Assembly (NCBI RefSeq): GCF_028473605.1
Contig: NZ_CP097267.1
Location: forward strand, 5,324,501 to 5,388,500
Direction: 5' to 3'
Source: Acidovorax sp. NCPPB 3576
Lineage (GTDB): Bacteria > Pseudomonadota > Gammaproteobacteria > Burkholderiales > Burkholderiaceae_C
Length of the DNA: 64,000 bases
Within the stretch, counting starts at the first letter, position 1. Every line of letters starts with the position of its first letter. Below the pieces are notes generated by a model. It was not told where the DNA came from. It saw only the letters and a list, made by a program, of their open reading frames with translations, and made no database searches. A program made the position numbers and the translations under genes. Of this stretch, positions 1-7,483 are shown piece after piece.

Positions 1-368
1 AAGCGCTGGTGTCGGTGGCGCGTGCGCTGCGGGCCGAGCTGCGGCTGGGCGATCTGGTGGGCCGCTTCGGTGGCGAAGAATTCGTCGTGCTGCTGAGCCA
101 CTGCGACCCGGCGCACGGCGTGCGGCTGGCCGAGCGGCTGCGCGAGGTGGTGGCCAGCCTGCAGTTGCTGCTGCCTTCCTCGCCCGAGCCGCTGCGCGTG
201 ACGGCGAGCTTCGGCGTGGCCGATTCCGGCCGCCACGGCCTGGTGCTGGACCAGCTGCTGTCGGAGGCCGACGCGGCCATGTACCGTGCCAAGGAAACGG
301 GCCGCAACCGCGTGGTTCTGGCCGAGCCGCGGGTGGACACGGGCTCCGGGGAGCTGATCATTCTCTGA
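1..368 (+). CDS. GGDEF-domain protein, C-terminal part (partial at window start)
   Basis: This is the end of a diguanylate cyclase-type domain whose beginning lies before the window; the reading frame is already open at base 3. The signature GGEEF is visible, and an RxxD inhibitory-site motif (RLGD) lies exactly five residues before it, so the fragment looks able to make cyclic di-GMP and to be feedback inhibited. The later ASFGVA and EADAAMYRAKETGRNRV segments are standard for the C-terminal half of the GGDEF fold. Sensor domains and true start cannot be seen. A second GGDEF gene lies at 60148-61338, but there is nothing here to show the two act together. Confidence 0.9.
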   Translation, partial: ALVSVARALRAELRLGDLVGRFGGEEFVVLLSHCDPAHGVRLAERLREVVASLQLLLPSSPEPLRVTASFGVADSGRHGLVLDQLLSEADAAMYRAKETGRNRVVLAEPRVDTGSGELIIL

Positions 369-383
369 TGCTGCGGAGTGTGT

Positions 384-438
384 GCTATTGAATTAATAGC
401 AATGTGCCCTAGTGGATATTGCAGCGGAGGCCCTTTTG
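384..438 (+). repeat. dispersed palindromic repeat, copy 1
   Basis: The copy starts with an inverted repeat built on GCTATT and AATAGC, continues with a CCCTAGTG box and ends with a purine-rich GCGGAGGCC tail. The same order is seen at 17868, 32349, 54271 (reverse) and 62175. It fills most of the gap between the GGDEF gene and ribE. No coding capacity is apparent. Similar short elements are, to my knowledge, scattered through Acidovorax-type genomes; their function is unknown to me. Confidence 0.85.
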
Positions 439-517
439 ACCCATGGCCGCTTTTGACCCGTTCCAAGCGGGTCGAACGCCAGGCTCGCTGACCCCTGGCG
501 CAGCACCGGATCGGTGT

Positions 518-1222
518 TCAGCGCGGCAGCACGGGCGGCTGCACGAAGTCTTCGAGCGACAAGCCCTTGTCCCGCAGCAGCGCCTCCAGCACCGGCTGCA
601 GGGCCCCCAGGCTTTCCTGCACCGCCTCGCGCACGGTGTCCACCACCACCTGCGTGCTGCGCTCGATCTCGATGTTGAGGCGGTCGCCCGCCTGCTTGTG
701 CTCGAACACCGTGGCGCGGCGCGTCTCGGGGATCAGCCACACCTCGAACCAGCCCTCGGCGCGGTTCACCTCGGAGACCGTCAGGCTCGCGCCGTGGATG
801 GCGATGTAGCCCTTGGCGAAGATGTACTTGCGAAAGGCGGGCGGGATGTCCACGCGCCACACGCGGTTGTTGTCCGACTCGCGCACGCCCTGCAGCGTGG
901 TGGCGAAGTCGATGTGGCCCGACAGCGGGTGCCCGCCGATCTCGGCGCCGTCCTTGGCCGCGCGCTCCACGTTCACCCGGTCACCCACGGCGTAGCTGCC
1001 CAGGGTGGTCACGTTCAGGCTCTGCAGCACCACGTCGAACGCCGCCGCGTTGGGCGGCAGCAGCTCGGTCACCGTGAGGCACACGCCATCCACCGCCACG
1101 CTCGCGCCCACGGCGAGGTCCTGGCAGAAGCCGGGCGGAAAATCGATGATGAAGGTCCGCAGGCCTTCGCGGTCATGGATGGCGGCGAGGGCCGCCGTGG
1201 CTTGGACGATGCCAGTGAACAT
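518..1222 (-). CDS. ribE: riboflavin synthase, alpha chain
   Basis: Riboflavin synthase dismutates two 6,7-dimethyl-8-ribityllumazine molecules into riboflavin and the pyrimidinedione precursor, the last step of vitamin B2 synthesis. The 234-residue protein begins with the family hallmark MFTGIVQ and has the expected two lumazine-binding repeats: SVAVDGVCLTVTE at about residues 41-53 and YIAIHGASLTVSE at about 139-151. A C-terminal helix of about 40 residues (190-234) is slightly long. The gene stands alone rather than beside ribD, ribBA or ribH, and I could not find FMN-riboswitch sequence in the 115 bases upstream. Start is the only one that gives MFTGIV. Confidence 0.96.
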   Translation of the reverse strand: MFTGIVQATAALAAIHDREGLRTFIIDFPPGFCQDLAVGASVAVDGVCLTVTELLPPNAAAFDVVLQSLNVTTLGSYAVGDRVNVERAAKDGAEIGGHPLSGHIDFATTLQGVRESDNNRVWRVDIPPAFRKYIFAKGYIAIHGASLTVSEVNRAEGWFEVWLIPETRRATVFEHKQAGDRLNIEIERSTQVVVDTVREAVQESLGALQPVLEALLRDKGLSLEDFVQPPVLPR

Positions 1223-1337
1223 GCGTGTGGATTCCCGGTGCGTGGAAAAAGGCCGCCGGGGGCAGCGCCGCGCAACCGGGTGCCCCGAGGGTGCGGCGAT
1301 TTTGCCACCCGGGTCGCGGCCCGCCGCCGGCAGGGTT

Positions 1338-2686
1338 TCAGCGCGCGCGCAGCAGCTCGCCCACTTCCAGCAGCACCAGCTCGTTGTCGTCGGCCTGGTT
1401 GGGCTCGCGGCTGGAGCTGAACGGCAGGTTGTTGTCGTTGCCCACCACGATGTGCGTGGCGTCCACCACGTCCACGTTCTCGATGGTGAAGAACGGGAAG
1501 GCGAGCACGCCGTTGCTCAAAGGCTTCTTCGCCAGGCGCTGCGGGTCCTGGATGTTCAGCAGGTCGATGTAGCCCACCTTGCGCAGTTCGGCGCCCGCGT
1601 TGGCTTCGGTCAGCTCCACCTTGTACACGCGCTTGAACTTCGCCAGGTCGTGGAAGCAGTCCGTGCGCTTCTGGCCCTCGGGACAGGCCTTGTCGGCCGT
1701 GCCCTCGCCGTTGTCGCGCTCGATGATCAGGCCGGTGTTCTCGTCGATCATGTTGAAGTCGCCGATGGCATGGTGGTTGGCCTCCAGCACGTACTTCCAG
1801 TGGCGGCCCGTCCACTTTTCGGCGCGCACGTCGAACTCCAGCACGCGCAGGTATTGTTTGCCGCCTTCCACCGATTCATAGGCCTTGGCCGATTCGTTCC
1901 ACACCGGGCCTTCCAGCAGCGCGTAGAGCTTGCTGCCGTCCCTGGACGACGCCATGCCCTCGAAGCCCTTGGAGCGCTTGATCTCGAAGGCCGGCGCCTT
2001 GGCGTCGGGCGCGCCCGCGGCGGTGATGGCCGGGTGGTCGGGCGAGCGCACGACCTTGCCGTCCACCTGCGTCTCGAACACGGCCAGCACGCGGCCGGAC
2101 AGGTCGGCCTTGATGAGGTAGGGGCCGAACTCCTCGCCGATCCACAGCGCGCCGCCGGCGAACTGGAAGCTTTCGGGGTCGAAGTCCGAGCCGGTCAGGT
2201 AGCGTTCCTTCGTGCCCTCTTCGGCGATGCGGAACGGCACCTTCTTGTCCGGGTCGTGCAGGAACACCGTCTTCTGGCGCTTGAACTGGCCGCTTCGGAA
2301 GTCCACCGTGTAGTGGTTCAGGTACAGCATGAAGTCCGGCGAGTTGGCCTTGGCCCCCGCGCCGTTGTCGGTCAGGATCCAGAACGACCCGTCGGCCATG
2401 CGCTTGATGCCCGAATGGCCCTGCGCTGGCTGGCCCTGGAAGGGCAGCGACACGCCCGTGGGCCGGCCGGCGGAGGTGCCTTCCACGCTGCCCAGCTTGT
2501 CCGCGCGCTGCGGCGTGGTGAACTTGCCGCTGGTCTGCAGATCGGCCGGGGCATTCCTGGGCGCGGGAATGAAGGTCTGGGCGGGCAGCACCGCGTGGCC
2601 GGGAAGGCCTGCTGGGCGTGGGCGGGCAGCACGGCGGCGGCGCATGCAAGAAGGGCGAAGGGAGCGAGGCGGGAGAGGGGGAACAT
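1338..2686 (-). CDS. esterase-like activity of phytase family protein, apparent frameshift after signal peptide
   Basis: The main frame (residues reading from about LPGHAVLPAQTF to the end) matches the phytase-like esterase family: a secreted beta-propeller with SFWILTDNGAGAK and GGALWIGEEFGPYL blades. It has no sensible N-terminus in its own frame. A clear signal peptide (MFPLSRLAPFALLACAAAVL, then PAHAQQAFP) begins at 2686 in a neighbouring frame. Adding one G to the GGG run at 2601-2603 (plus strand) joins the two as AQQAFP-GHAVLPAQ. Either a sequencing indel or a real inactivating mutation is possible. The protein would be exported; phosphatase or esterase activity is inferred from the family name only. 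Confidence 0.8.
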
Positions 2687-2794
2687 GCGAGCGGCTTGTG
2701 TGGAACAAAAGCCGGACGATGCATAGGTTGCGTGACAGGCGAGTGACGCATGCTGTCGGAGAGGGCTGTGTGTACGCAGGCGCCGCTGGGTCCC

Positions 2795-2812
2795 AAAGGC
2801 CCGCGGGCCTTT
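2795..2812 (-). terminator. possible terminator palindrome after the small membrane protein gene
   Basis: A perfect 18-base palindrome (AAAGGCCCG and its complement) begins at the stop codon of the membrane-anchored protein gene. On the coding (minus) strand it is followed by GGG rather than a T-run, so termination would be weak. On the plus strand it is followed by TTTTATTTTT, but no plus-strand gene leads into it. Confidence 0.35.
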
Positions 2813-3171
2813 TATTTTTCAGTCCAGTGCAAGTACTTCAATTTTCCGTCCGTGGTCCATATCTCGGCCAGCCCGCCAGCCCGTAATAAGTACTCTTTTC
2901 CGTCGATGGTGGCCTTGAAGTAGCAAGGGAGCCACGTGTAGTCGTGCAGATTCATTTCCCAGATGGCCGTGGCCTCATTCAGCCCCTGATTGAACTGCTC
3001 CAGCGAGAGATTGAATGCTTCACACGCCATCGATGACGAGGGCGGAATATCCGGTTCGACGACTTTCTCGATACTGCTGGCTTTCAGTGTTGTCCAGGGC
3101 CTGTAAAAAAACATGCCATAGACCGCAAGGGCAAGTCCCACAGCGGCAAAAATGAAAACTTGGTTCTTCAC
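2812..3171 (-). CDS. small membrane-anchored periplasmic protein, candidate amidase immunity protein
   Basis: I do not recognise a named family. The 119-residue product has one hydrophobic segment at about residues 5-25 (VFIFAAVGLALAVYGMFF) followed by a roughly 90-residue soluble part, consistent with an inner-membrane anchor facing the periplasm. It begins 7 bases after the stop codon of the amidase gene upstream, so the two are surely co-transcribed. Base composition is lower in G+C than the genes around it. A cytoplasmic amidase without signal peptide followed by a periplasm-facing small protein is the layout of type VI secretion amidase effectors and their immunity proteins. The immunity role is an inference from this layout, not from sequence similarity. 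Confidence 0.7.
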   Translation of the reverse strand: MKNQVFIFAAVGLALAVYGMFFYRPWTTLKASSIEKVVEPDIPPSSSMACEAFNLSLEQFNQGLNEATAIWEMNLHDYTWLPCYFKATIDGKEYLLRAGGLAEIWTTDGKLKYLHWTEK

Positions 3172-3178
3172 TGAAATT

Positions 3179-3775
3179 TCAATACTCCACTTGTGCTGCT
3201 TCGGTCGCCAATTTGAAAGAGACGACCGGGTGTCGATAAATGGCCGTGCGTTTCAAATCGAGGTGGCTCAAAAGCGCACTGACAAGCCAGACGGATGCCG
3301 CATTTTGCGCTGCGGTCGGTGGCGAGTAGACCCGCTTTTCAGACACGCCAACCACTTCGATGCCGATGGAGTCCAAGTTACTGGGGTAACGCAAGTCCGC
3401 AGGCTTTTTCATTTCTAGTTGGTGCACCGCTAGCCTCTTTTCATCGGTCGTACCAGGGCCCGCCCAAATTGCTTTCAGCTTCTTTGTAGTGTCCGGCGAG
3501 CACGTCACCGTATCCTGACAAAGGGATCGAATCACCCCGACGTGATGGCAAACCCGGTCGATCCGCGCCGTCTGGTAGATCATGCCGCCCGGCGCGATCA
3601 GAAAGTGGGCGCCGACACTTCGCCAGTAGTAGGCCAGCAGCGTGGGAAAAGCGCTCCGGCTATTGGTCTGGTGAAGGATGATGCCGTTCACGCTCTGCAG
3701 CTCGCCATGCTCGAGATTCGGATAGCGGTTAGGCAGTATCCGCGTGCCGTGGATCATCCCATCGACGATTTTCAT
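3179..3775 (-). CDS. N-acetylmuramoyl-L-alanine amidase (Amidase_2 fold), type VI effector-like
   Basis: The 198-residue protein has the Amidase_2/peptidoglycan-recognition layout: His35 in IILHQTNS, GAHFLI at 56-61, IYQTA at 67-71, a His pair at 78-79, SIGIEVVG at 137-144 and RHPVVSFK at 181-188, where His182 and Lys188 have the same six-residue spacing as His122 and Lys128 of T7 lysozyme. It should cleave the amide between MurNAc and L-Ala. No signal peptide is present, so it is not a normal secreted autolysin; delivery by a type VI system or release by lysis is more likely. A strong GGAGG-type ribosome site lies just before the start. The downstream partner (2812-3171) is the candidate immunity protein. 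No VgrG, Hcp or PAAR gene is in the window. Confidence 0.88.
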   Translation of the reverse strand: MKIVDGMIHGTRILPNRYPNLEHGELQSVNGIILHQTNSRSAFPTLLAYYWRSVGAHFLIAPGGMIYQTARIDRVCHHVGVIRSLCQDTVTCSPDTTKKLKAIWAGPGTTDEKRLAVHQLEMKKPADLRYPSNLDSIGIEVVGVSEKRVYSPPTAAQNAASVWLVSALLSHLDLKRTAIYRHPVVSFKLATEAAQVEY

Positions 3776-3927
3776 TATTCCTCCCCCTCCAACGGCCGCT
3801 TTTTATTCGTGATGCCATCGGCTCGGCTGCGAGCGTTCCCTTGATCCGTGGCGGCCGAAGCATAACCGCGGAGAAAATCGATGTTCAGCCTTTCCTTTCC
3901 CGATGAATCATCCGCGCCGCCAACCGA

Positions 3928-4818
3928 TTACCGGCGCTGCGCGCCCAACGCCGCCCCCACGATCAGCGCCCCGCCAAGCCATTGCACCGGGCCCAGGCTT
4001 TCCCCCAGCCACAGCACTGCGAACAGCGCGCCCCAGGCGGGTTCGGTGCCCATCAGCAGCCCCACGCGGCTGGGCGCGGTGTGTTTCAGCGCCCAGTTCT
4101 GCGCGATGAAGGCGAACACCGTGCAGCCCAGCACAAGGTACAGGCTCGCGGCCCAGAAGGCGCCCTCGGCCGGCAGGGCGGGCAGACCGCCCGGCAGCGA
4201 CAGGGCCACCAGCAGGCAACCCAGCCCCACCATGGCGGACTGCACGGCGGTGAGCAGCAGCATGGGCGCCTGGGCATGCCGCCGGGTGAGGCGGCTGGTG
4301 GCGCACACGGTCACGGCGCGCAGCGCGGCGGCGGCCAGCATCAGTCCGTCGCCCAGGCCCCACTGCATCTGCAGGCCGCCGCCCGCCAGCAGCGCCGCGC
4401 CCAGCAGCGAAACGGCCGCAAAGCCGAACACGGCGCCGGACGGCCGCTGGCCCAGCATCCACCACTCGGCAAACGGGGTGAACACCACGCACAGGCTGAT
4501 GAGGAAGGCCGCCTGGCTGGCCTGCGTGTGCGCCACGCCATAGGTCTCGCACACGAAGATCGCCATCAGCAGCGCGCCCAGCGGCAGGCCGGCGCGCAGG
4601 GCGCCTTGCCATTGCGCCCGCGTGGCCCGCAGGCACGCCGGGGCCAGCAGCGCCGCCGTGAGCAGGAAGCGCACGGCCAGAAACCCCAGCACCGGGTAGA
4701 ACGCCAGCGCCCCCTTGGCCACGCCGTAGCTGGTGCCCCAGACGACCGCCACCAGCAGCAGGACGAGGTCGGCGCTGCGCAGCAGCGTGGCGGGGCGGGC
4801 AAGGGGCAGCGTGGTCAT
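3928..4818 (-). CDS. EamA/DMT family transporter
   Basis: This 296-residue integral membrane protein has about ten hydrophobic segments arranged as two EamA repeats (roughly residues 15-140 and 150-290), the usual size of drug/metabolite exporters in this superfamily. The first repeat carries AVVWGTSYGVAKGAL, a typical start of the domain. Substrate cannot be read from sequence. The LysR gene at 4884 is divergent with 65 bases between starts, so that regulator probably controls this transporter. Confidence 0.93.
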   Translation of the reverse strand: MTTLPLARPATLLRSADLVLLLVAVVWGTSYGVAKGALAFYPVLGFLAVRFLLTAALLAPACLRATRAQWQGALRAGLPLGALLMAIFVCETYGVAHTQASQAAFLISLCVVFTPFAEWWMLGQRPSGAVFGFAAVSLLGAALLAGGGLQMQWGLGDGLMLAAAALRAVTVCATSRLTRRHAQAPMLLLTAVQSAMVGLGCLLVALSLPGGLPALPAEGAFWAASLYLVLGCTVFAFIAQNWALKHTAPSRVGLLMGTEPAWGALFAVLWLGESLGPVQWLGGALIVGAALGAQRR

Positions 4819-4883
4819 GCGGCGATCGTAGATTCATGCCGTGCCATCGATAATGGCCGCTCAGAGAACAACATTGGTTCCCC

Positions 4884-5822
4884 ATGCGCACAAATGACGC
4901 CCTGGATTGCCTGCCCGACATGGCGGTGTTCGCCCGTGTGGCGGCGGCGGGCAGTTTTTCGGCGGCGGCGCGCGAGCTGGGTCTGACCCCGTCGGCCGTG
5001 AGCCGCCAGGTGGCGCGCCTGGAGGGCGTGCTGCGCGTGCGGCTGCTGGAGCGCACCACCCGGCGCCTGCGCCTGACCGAGGCGGGCCATGCGGCGTTCG
5101 CGCGCTGCCAGGGGCTGGAGTCGTGCGCGCGCGAGGTGCTGGCGCTGGCCGGCCACCATGCCGACGTGCCCAGCGGCCTGGTGTGCATGAGCGCGCCCAA
5201 GGCCTACGGGCGCCAGCGCCTGCACCCGCTGGTGCCGTCGTTCCTGGCCGCGCACCCGCAGGTGGACGTGCAGCTGGTCATCACCGACCGCACCGTGGAC
5301 CTGTTCACCGAGCACATCGACGTGGCGGTGCGCATCACCGACGCGCCGCCCCCGGGCCTGGCGGGCCGCCCGCTGGAGCCGGTGGAACACGTGGTGTGCG
5401 CCAGCCCGGCCTACCTGTCGCAGCGCGGCCTGCCGGAACACCCGCGCGACCTGGCGCAGCACGACTGCCTGCCCCTGGGCGAGGACGAGCGCGACCGGCA
5501 CTGGCGCTTCGAGCGGCCGGGTGGCGGGGGTGGCGCAGCGGAATCCGCCGTGGTGAAGGTGCGCGGCCGCTACGTGGCCAACCACAGCGAGGTGCGGTGC
5601 GAAGCCGCCCTGGGCGGCCTGGGCATCGCCTCGCTGCCGGGCTTCACGGCGCAGGCGGCCCTGGCGGCCGGCACGCTGGTGCGCGTGCTGCCCGGCTGGC
5701 GCCACACCACGGCGTATTCCGGCACGGCCTGGCTGCTGTACCCGCCCAACCGCTTTCTGCCGTCCCGCGTGCGGGCCTGGATCGACCATGTGGCGCAGGG
5801 GCTGGCCGCGCGGCCCGCATGA
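4884..5822 (+). CDS. LysR family transcriptional regulator
   Basis: The 312-residue protein has a LysR helix-turn-helix at about residues 12-70 (FSAAARELGLTPSAVSRQVA) and a C-terminal periplasmic-binding-like effector domain. Features such as LTEAGHAAF and VAVRITDAPPPGL place it in the large CrgA/DsdC-like subgroup that regulates adjacent exporters or oxidoreductases. It is divergently oriented from the DMT transporter, the classic layout in which a LysR protein controls both genes from the shared intergenic region. The effector is unknown. Confidence 0.93.
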   Translation: MRTNDALDCLPDMAVFARVAAAGSFSAAARELGLTPSAVSRQVARLEGVLRVRLLERTTRRLRLTEAGHAAFARCQGLESCAREVLALAGHHADVPSGLVCMSAPKAYGRQRLHPLVPSFLAAHPQVDVQLVITDRTVDLFTEHIDVAVRITDAPPPGLAGRPLEPVEHVVCASPAYLSQRGLPEHPRDLAQHDCLPLGEDERDRHWRFERPGGGGGAAESAVVKVRGRYVANHSEVRCEAALGGLGIASLPGFTAQAALAAGTLVRVLPGWRHTTAYSGTAWLLYPPNRFLPSRVRAWIDHVAQGLAARPA

Positions 5823-5855
5823 GGGGCCCGCGCGGCGCCTGCTGATCCCTGGCGG

Positions 5856-6737
5856 TCAGTCCTCGTGCGTGTCGTGCGTGGCCGCGCTGCCCCGGCGCCA
5901 GTAGCCCGAGGCCTTGACCCACTTGGGGTAGGCGCCGCGCTCGCCCACCAGGTGCGCGCGCAGGGCCTTGGCCACGGCCGATTCGCAGGCCACCCAGGCG
6001 TGGAAGTCGCCCGCGGGCAGGGTCTGCGCGCGCAAAGCCTGCAGCAGGCCCTCGGCGGTGCCGGCTTCGGCGCCCTGGCGATGCACCCAGACGATGCGGG
6101 CATCGGCGGCGGTGGGCAGGGGCTGCTCGTCGGCCGGGCCGTCCACCTCGGCCAGCACCAGCACGGGCGCGCCGGCGGGCAGTTCGGTGAGGCGGCGGGC
6201 GATGGCGGGCAGGGCCGTGTCGTCGCCGATCAGCACGTAGCCGTCGAACGCGGTGGGAATGACCATGGAGCCGCGCGGGCCGCCCACGCCCACCGTCTGC
6301 CCGGGCGCGGCCTGCAGCGCCCATTGCGTGGCCGGGCCCGCGTCGTGCAGCGCGAAGTCGATGGTGAGGGTGCGTGCAGCAATGTCGTGTTGGCGCGGCG
6401 TGTAGTCGCGCATGGTGGGCCGGGGCGAATCGGGCGCCAGGCCCCCGGTGTCCGCCGGCACGGGAAAGTCGATCCGGCCCGTGGCGGGGTCGGGCAGGAT
6501 GAGCTTCACGTGGTCGTCGAAGCCCGCGCTGTCGAAGCCCTCCAGGTCGGGGCCGGTGAGGACGATGCGCACGCAGTGCGGCGTGACGCGCTCGGCGCTT
6601 TGCACGGTGAGGATGCGCCGGCGCAGTTCGTGGCGCATGCGCTGGGGCGCGCGGGCCGCCAGGAGTTCGGCGGAAGGCTGCTGCGCTGCAGCGGCGGAGG
6701 GGACGGCCAGGGTGGTCGACGGGGACGGTGTGGTCAT
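5856..6737 (-). CDS. siderophore-interacting protein, NADPH-dependent ferric-chelate reductase
   Basis: The 293-residue flavoprotein belongs to the SIP/ViuB/YqjH family, which reduces ferric siderophore complexes in the cytoplasm to free iron. It has the FAD-binding motif RDYTPR at the expected place, a SIP N-terminal barrel (residues about 30-170) and the C-terminal signature KASGYWRRG. Translation is taken from the ATG at 6737 (MTTPSPSTT); an open frame runs further upstream but reads into the regulator region. The PadR gene upstream is the usual partner of this enzyme, as in the E. coli yqjH-yqjI pair. Confidence 0.93.
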   Translation of the reverse strand: MTTPSPSTTLAVPSAAAAQQPSAELLAARAPQRMRHELRRRILTVQSAERVTPHCVRIVLTGPDLEGFDSAGFDDHVKLILPDPATGRIDFPVPADTGGLAPDSPRPTMRDYTPRQHDIAARTLTIDFALHDAGPATQWALQAAPGQTVGVGGPRGSMVIPTAFDGYVLIGDDTALPAIARRLTELPAGAPVLVLAEVDGPADEQPLPTAADARIVWVHRQGAEAGTAEGLLQALRAQTLPAGDFHAWVACESAVAKALRAHLVGERGAYPKWVKASGYWRRGSAATHDTHED

Positions 6738-6867
6738 TTCAGGGCTTTCTGCCGGGGCGATGCCGGCGTTGCGGAGGGAGGCCAGGGCGTCGTGGGGCGC
6801 ACTCCGGGCAACGGGGGGGCCGGGGCGGTCGCTCTGGGGCGTCCTGCAGGCCGGCGGGGAACAGGTT

Positions 6868-7395
6868 TTAAAGGCGCTCGATCTGCCGCGCCGCGGCGTC
6901 CAGCGCATCGGCGATGGCATGGATCTGCGCCTCGGCCAGCGGCTCGCGCGCCAGGCGAAGGTGCAGCGCATGGCGCAGGTTGTGCACGGCGCGCTCGATG
7001 GGCGCCGGGCGCTCGCCATGCCCGCCGCCGCGCATCGGCAGGCCGCTGGCCATGCGGGCCAGCAGCGCGTCCACCTCGGTGCGGTGCTCGGCCAGGTGGT
7101 CGCGCCCCGCATCGGTCAGCGTGTGCAGCTTGCGGCCGCCATCGGCGGTGACGGTGACATGCCCCATCTCTTCCAGCAGGGTGAGCGTGGGGTAGATCAC
7201 GCCGGGGCTGGGGCTGTAGGCGCCGTTCAGCCGGTCTTCGATGGCCTTGATGAGCTCGTAGCCGTGGCGCGGCTTGTCGGCGATGAGCTGCAGCAGCACG
7301 AGGCGCAGGCCTCCGTGGCCGAACACGCGGCCGCCGCCACCGCGCCGCCCGCCGGGGCCGGCGCCGTGCAACTGGGAAATGTCAAGATCTTTCAT
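6868..7395 (-). CDS. PadR family transcriptional regulator, YqjI-like
   Basis: The 175-residue protein has a PadR winged helix (HGYELIKAIED and SPGVIYPTLTLLEEMGHV, about residues 43-80) after a glycine/arginine-rich N-terminal extension, and a C-terminal dimerisation helix. The extension replaces the His/Cys-rich metal-sensing arm of E. coli YqjI, with only His10 and His27 visible, so metal sensing is uncertain. The gene lies 130 bases before the ferric reductase gene on the same strand. A long AT-rich palindrome just upstream of its own start (7404-7432) is the likely operator, giving autoregulation and co-regulation of the reductase. Confidence 0.92.
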   Translation of the reverse strand: MKDLDISQLHGAGPGGRRGGGGRVFGHGGLRLVLLQLIADKPRHGYELIKAIEDRLNGAYSPSPGVIYPTLTLLEEMGHVTVTADGGRKLHTLTDAGRDHLAEHRTEVDALLARMASGLPMRGGGHGERPAPIERAVHNLRHALHLRLAREPLAEAQIHAIADALDAAARQIERL

Positions 7396-7403
7396 TGTTT
7401 TTC

Positions 7404-7432
7404 CGATATATCTTTTTCAATAAGATATATCG
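7404..7432. promoter_or_regulatory. palindromic operator upstream of padR
   Basis: Two perfect 10-base arms, CGATATATCT and AGATATATCG, are separated by nine bases and lie 9 bases upstream of the padR start codon, in otherwise GC-rich DNA. Size and position fit a PadR dimer or dimer-of-dimers binding site. Binding itself is inferred. Confidence 0.7.
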
Positions 7433-7483
7433 AAATACGAGGCGCAATCCAACGGTTGCGTAATGCCCCCGGCCGCAAAAGGG

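Noticed and set aside
1223..1337. Possible FMN riboswitch before ribE
   Set aside because: Only 115 bases, and none of the conserved RFN-element segments could be found on the minus strand.
1005..2726. 573-codon plus-strand frame over ribE and the phytase-like gene
   Set aside because: Antisense shadow without motifs; both minus-strand genes are well supported.
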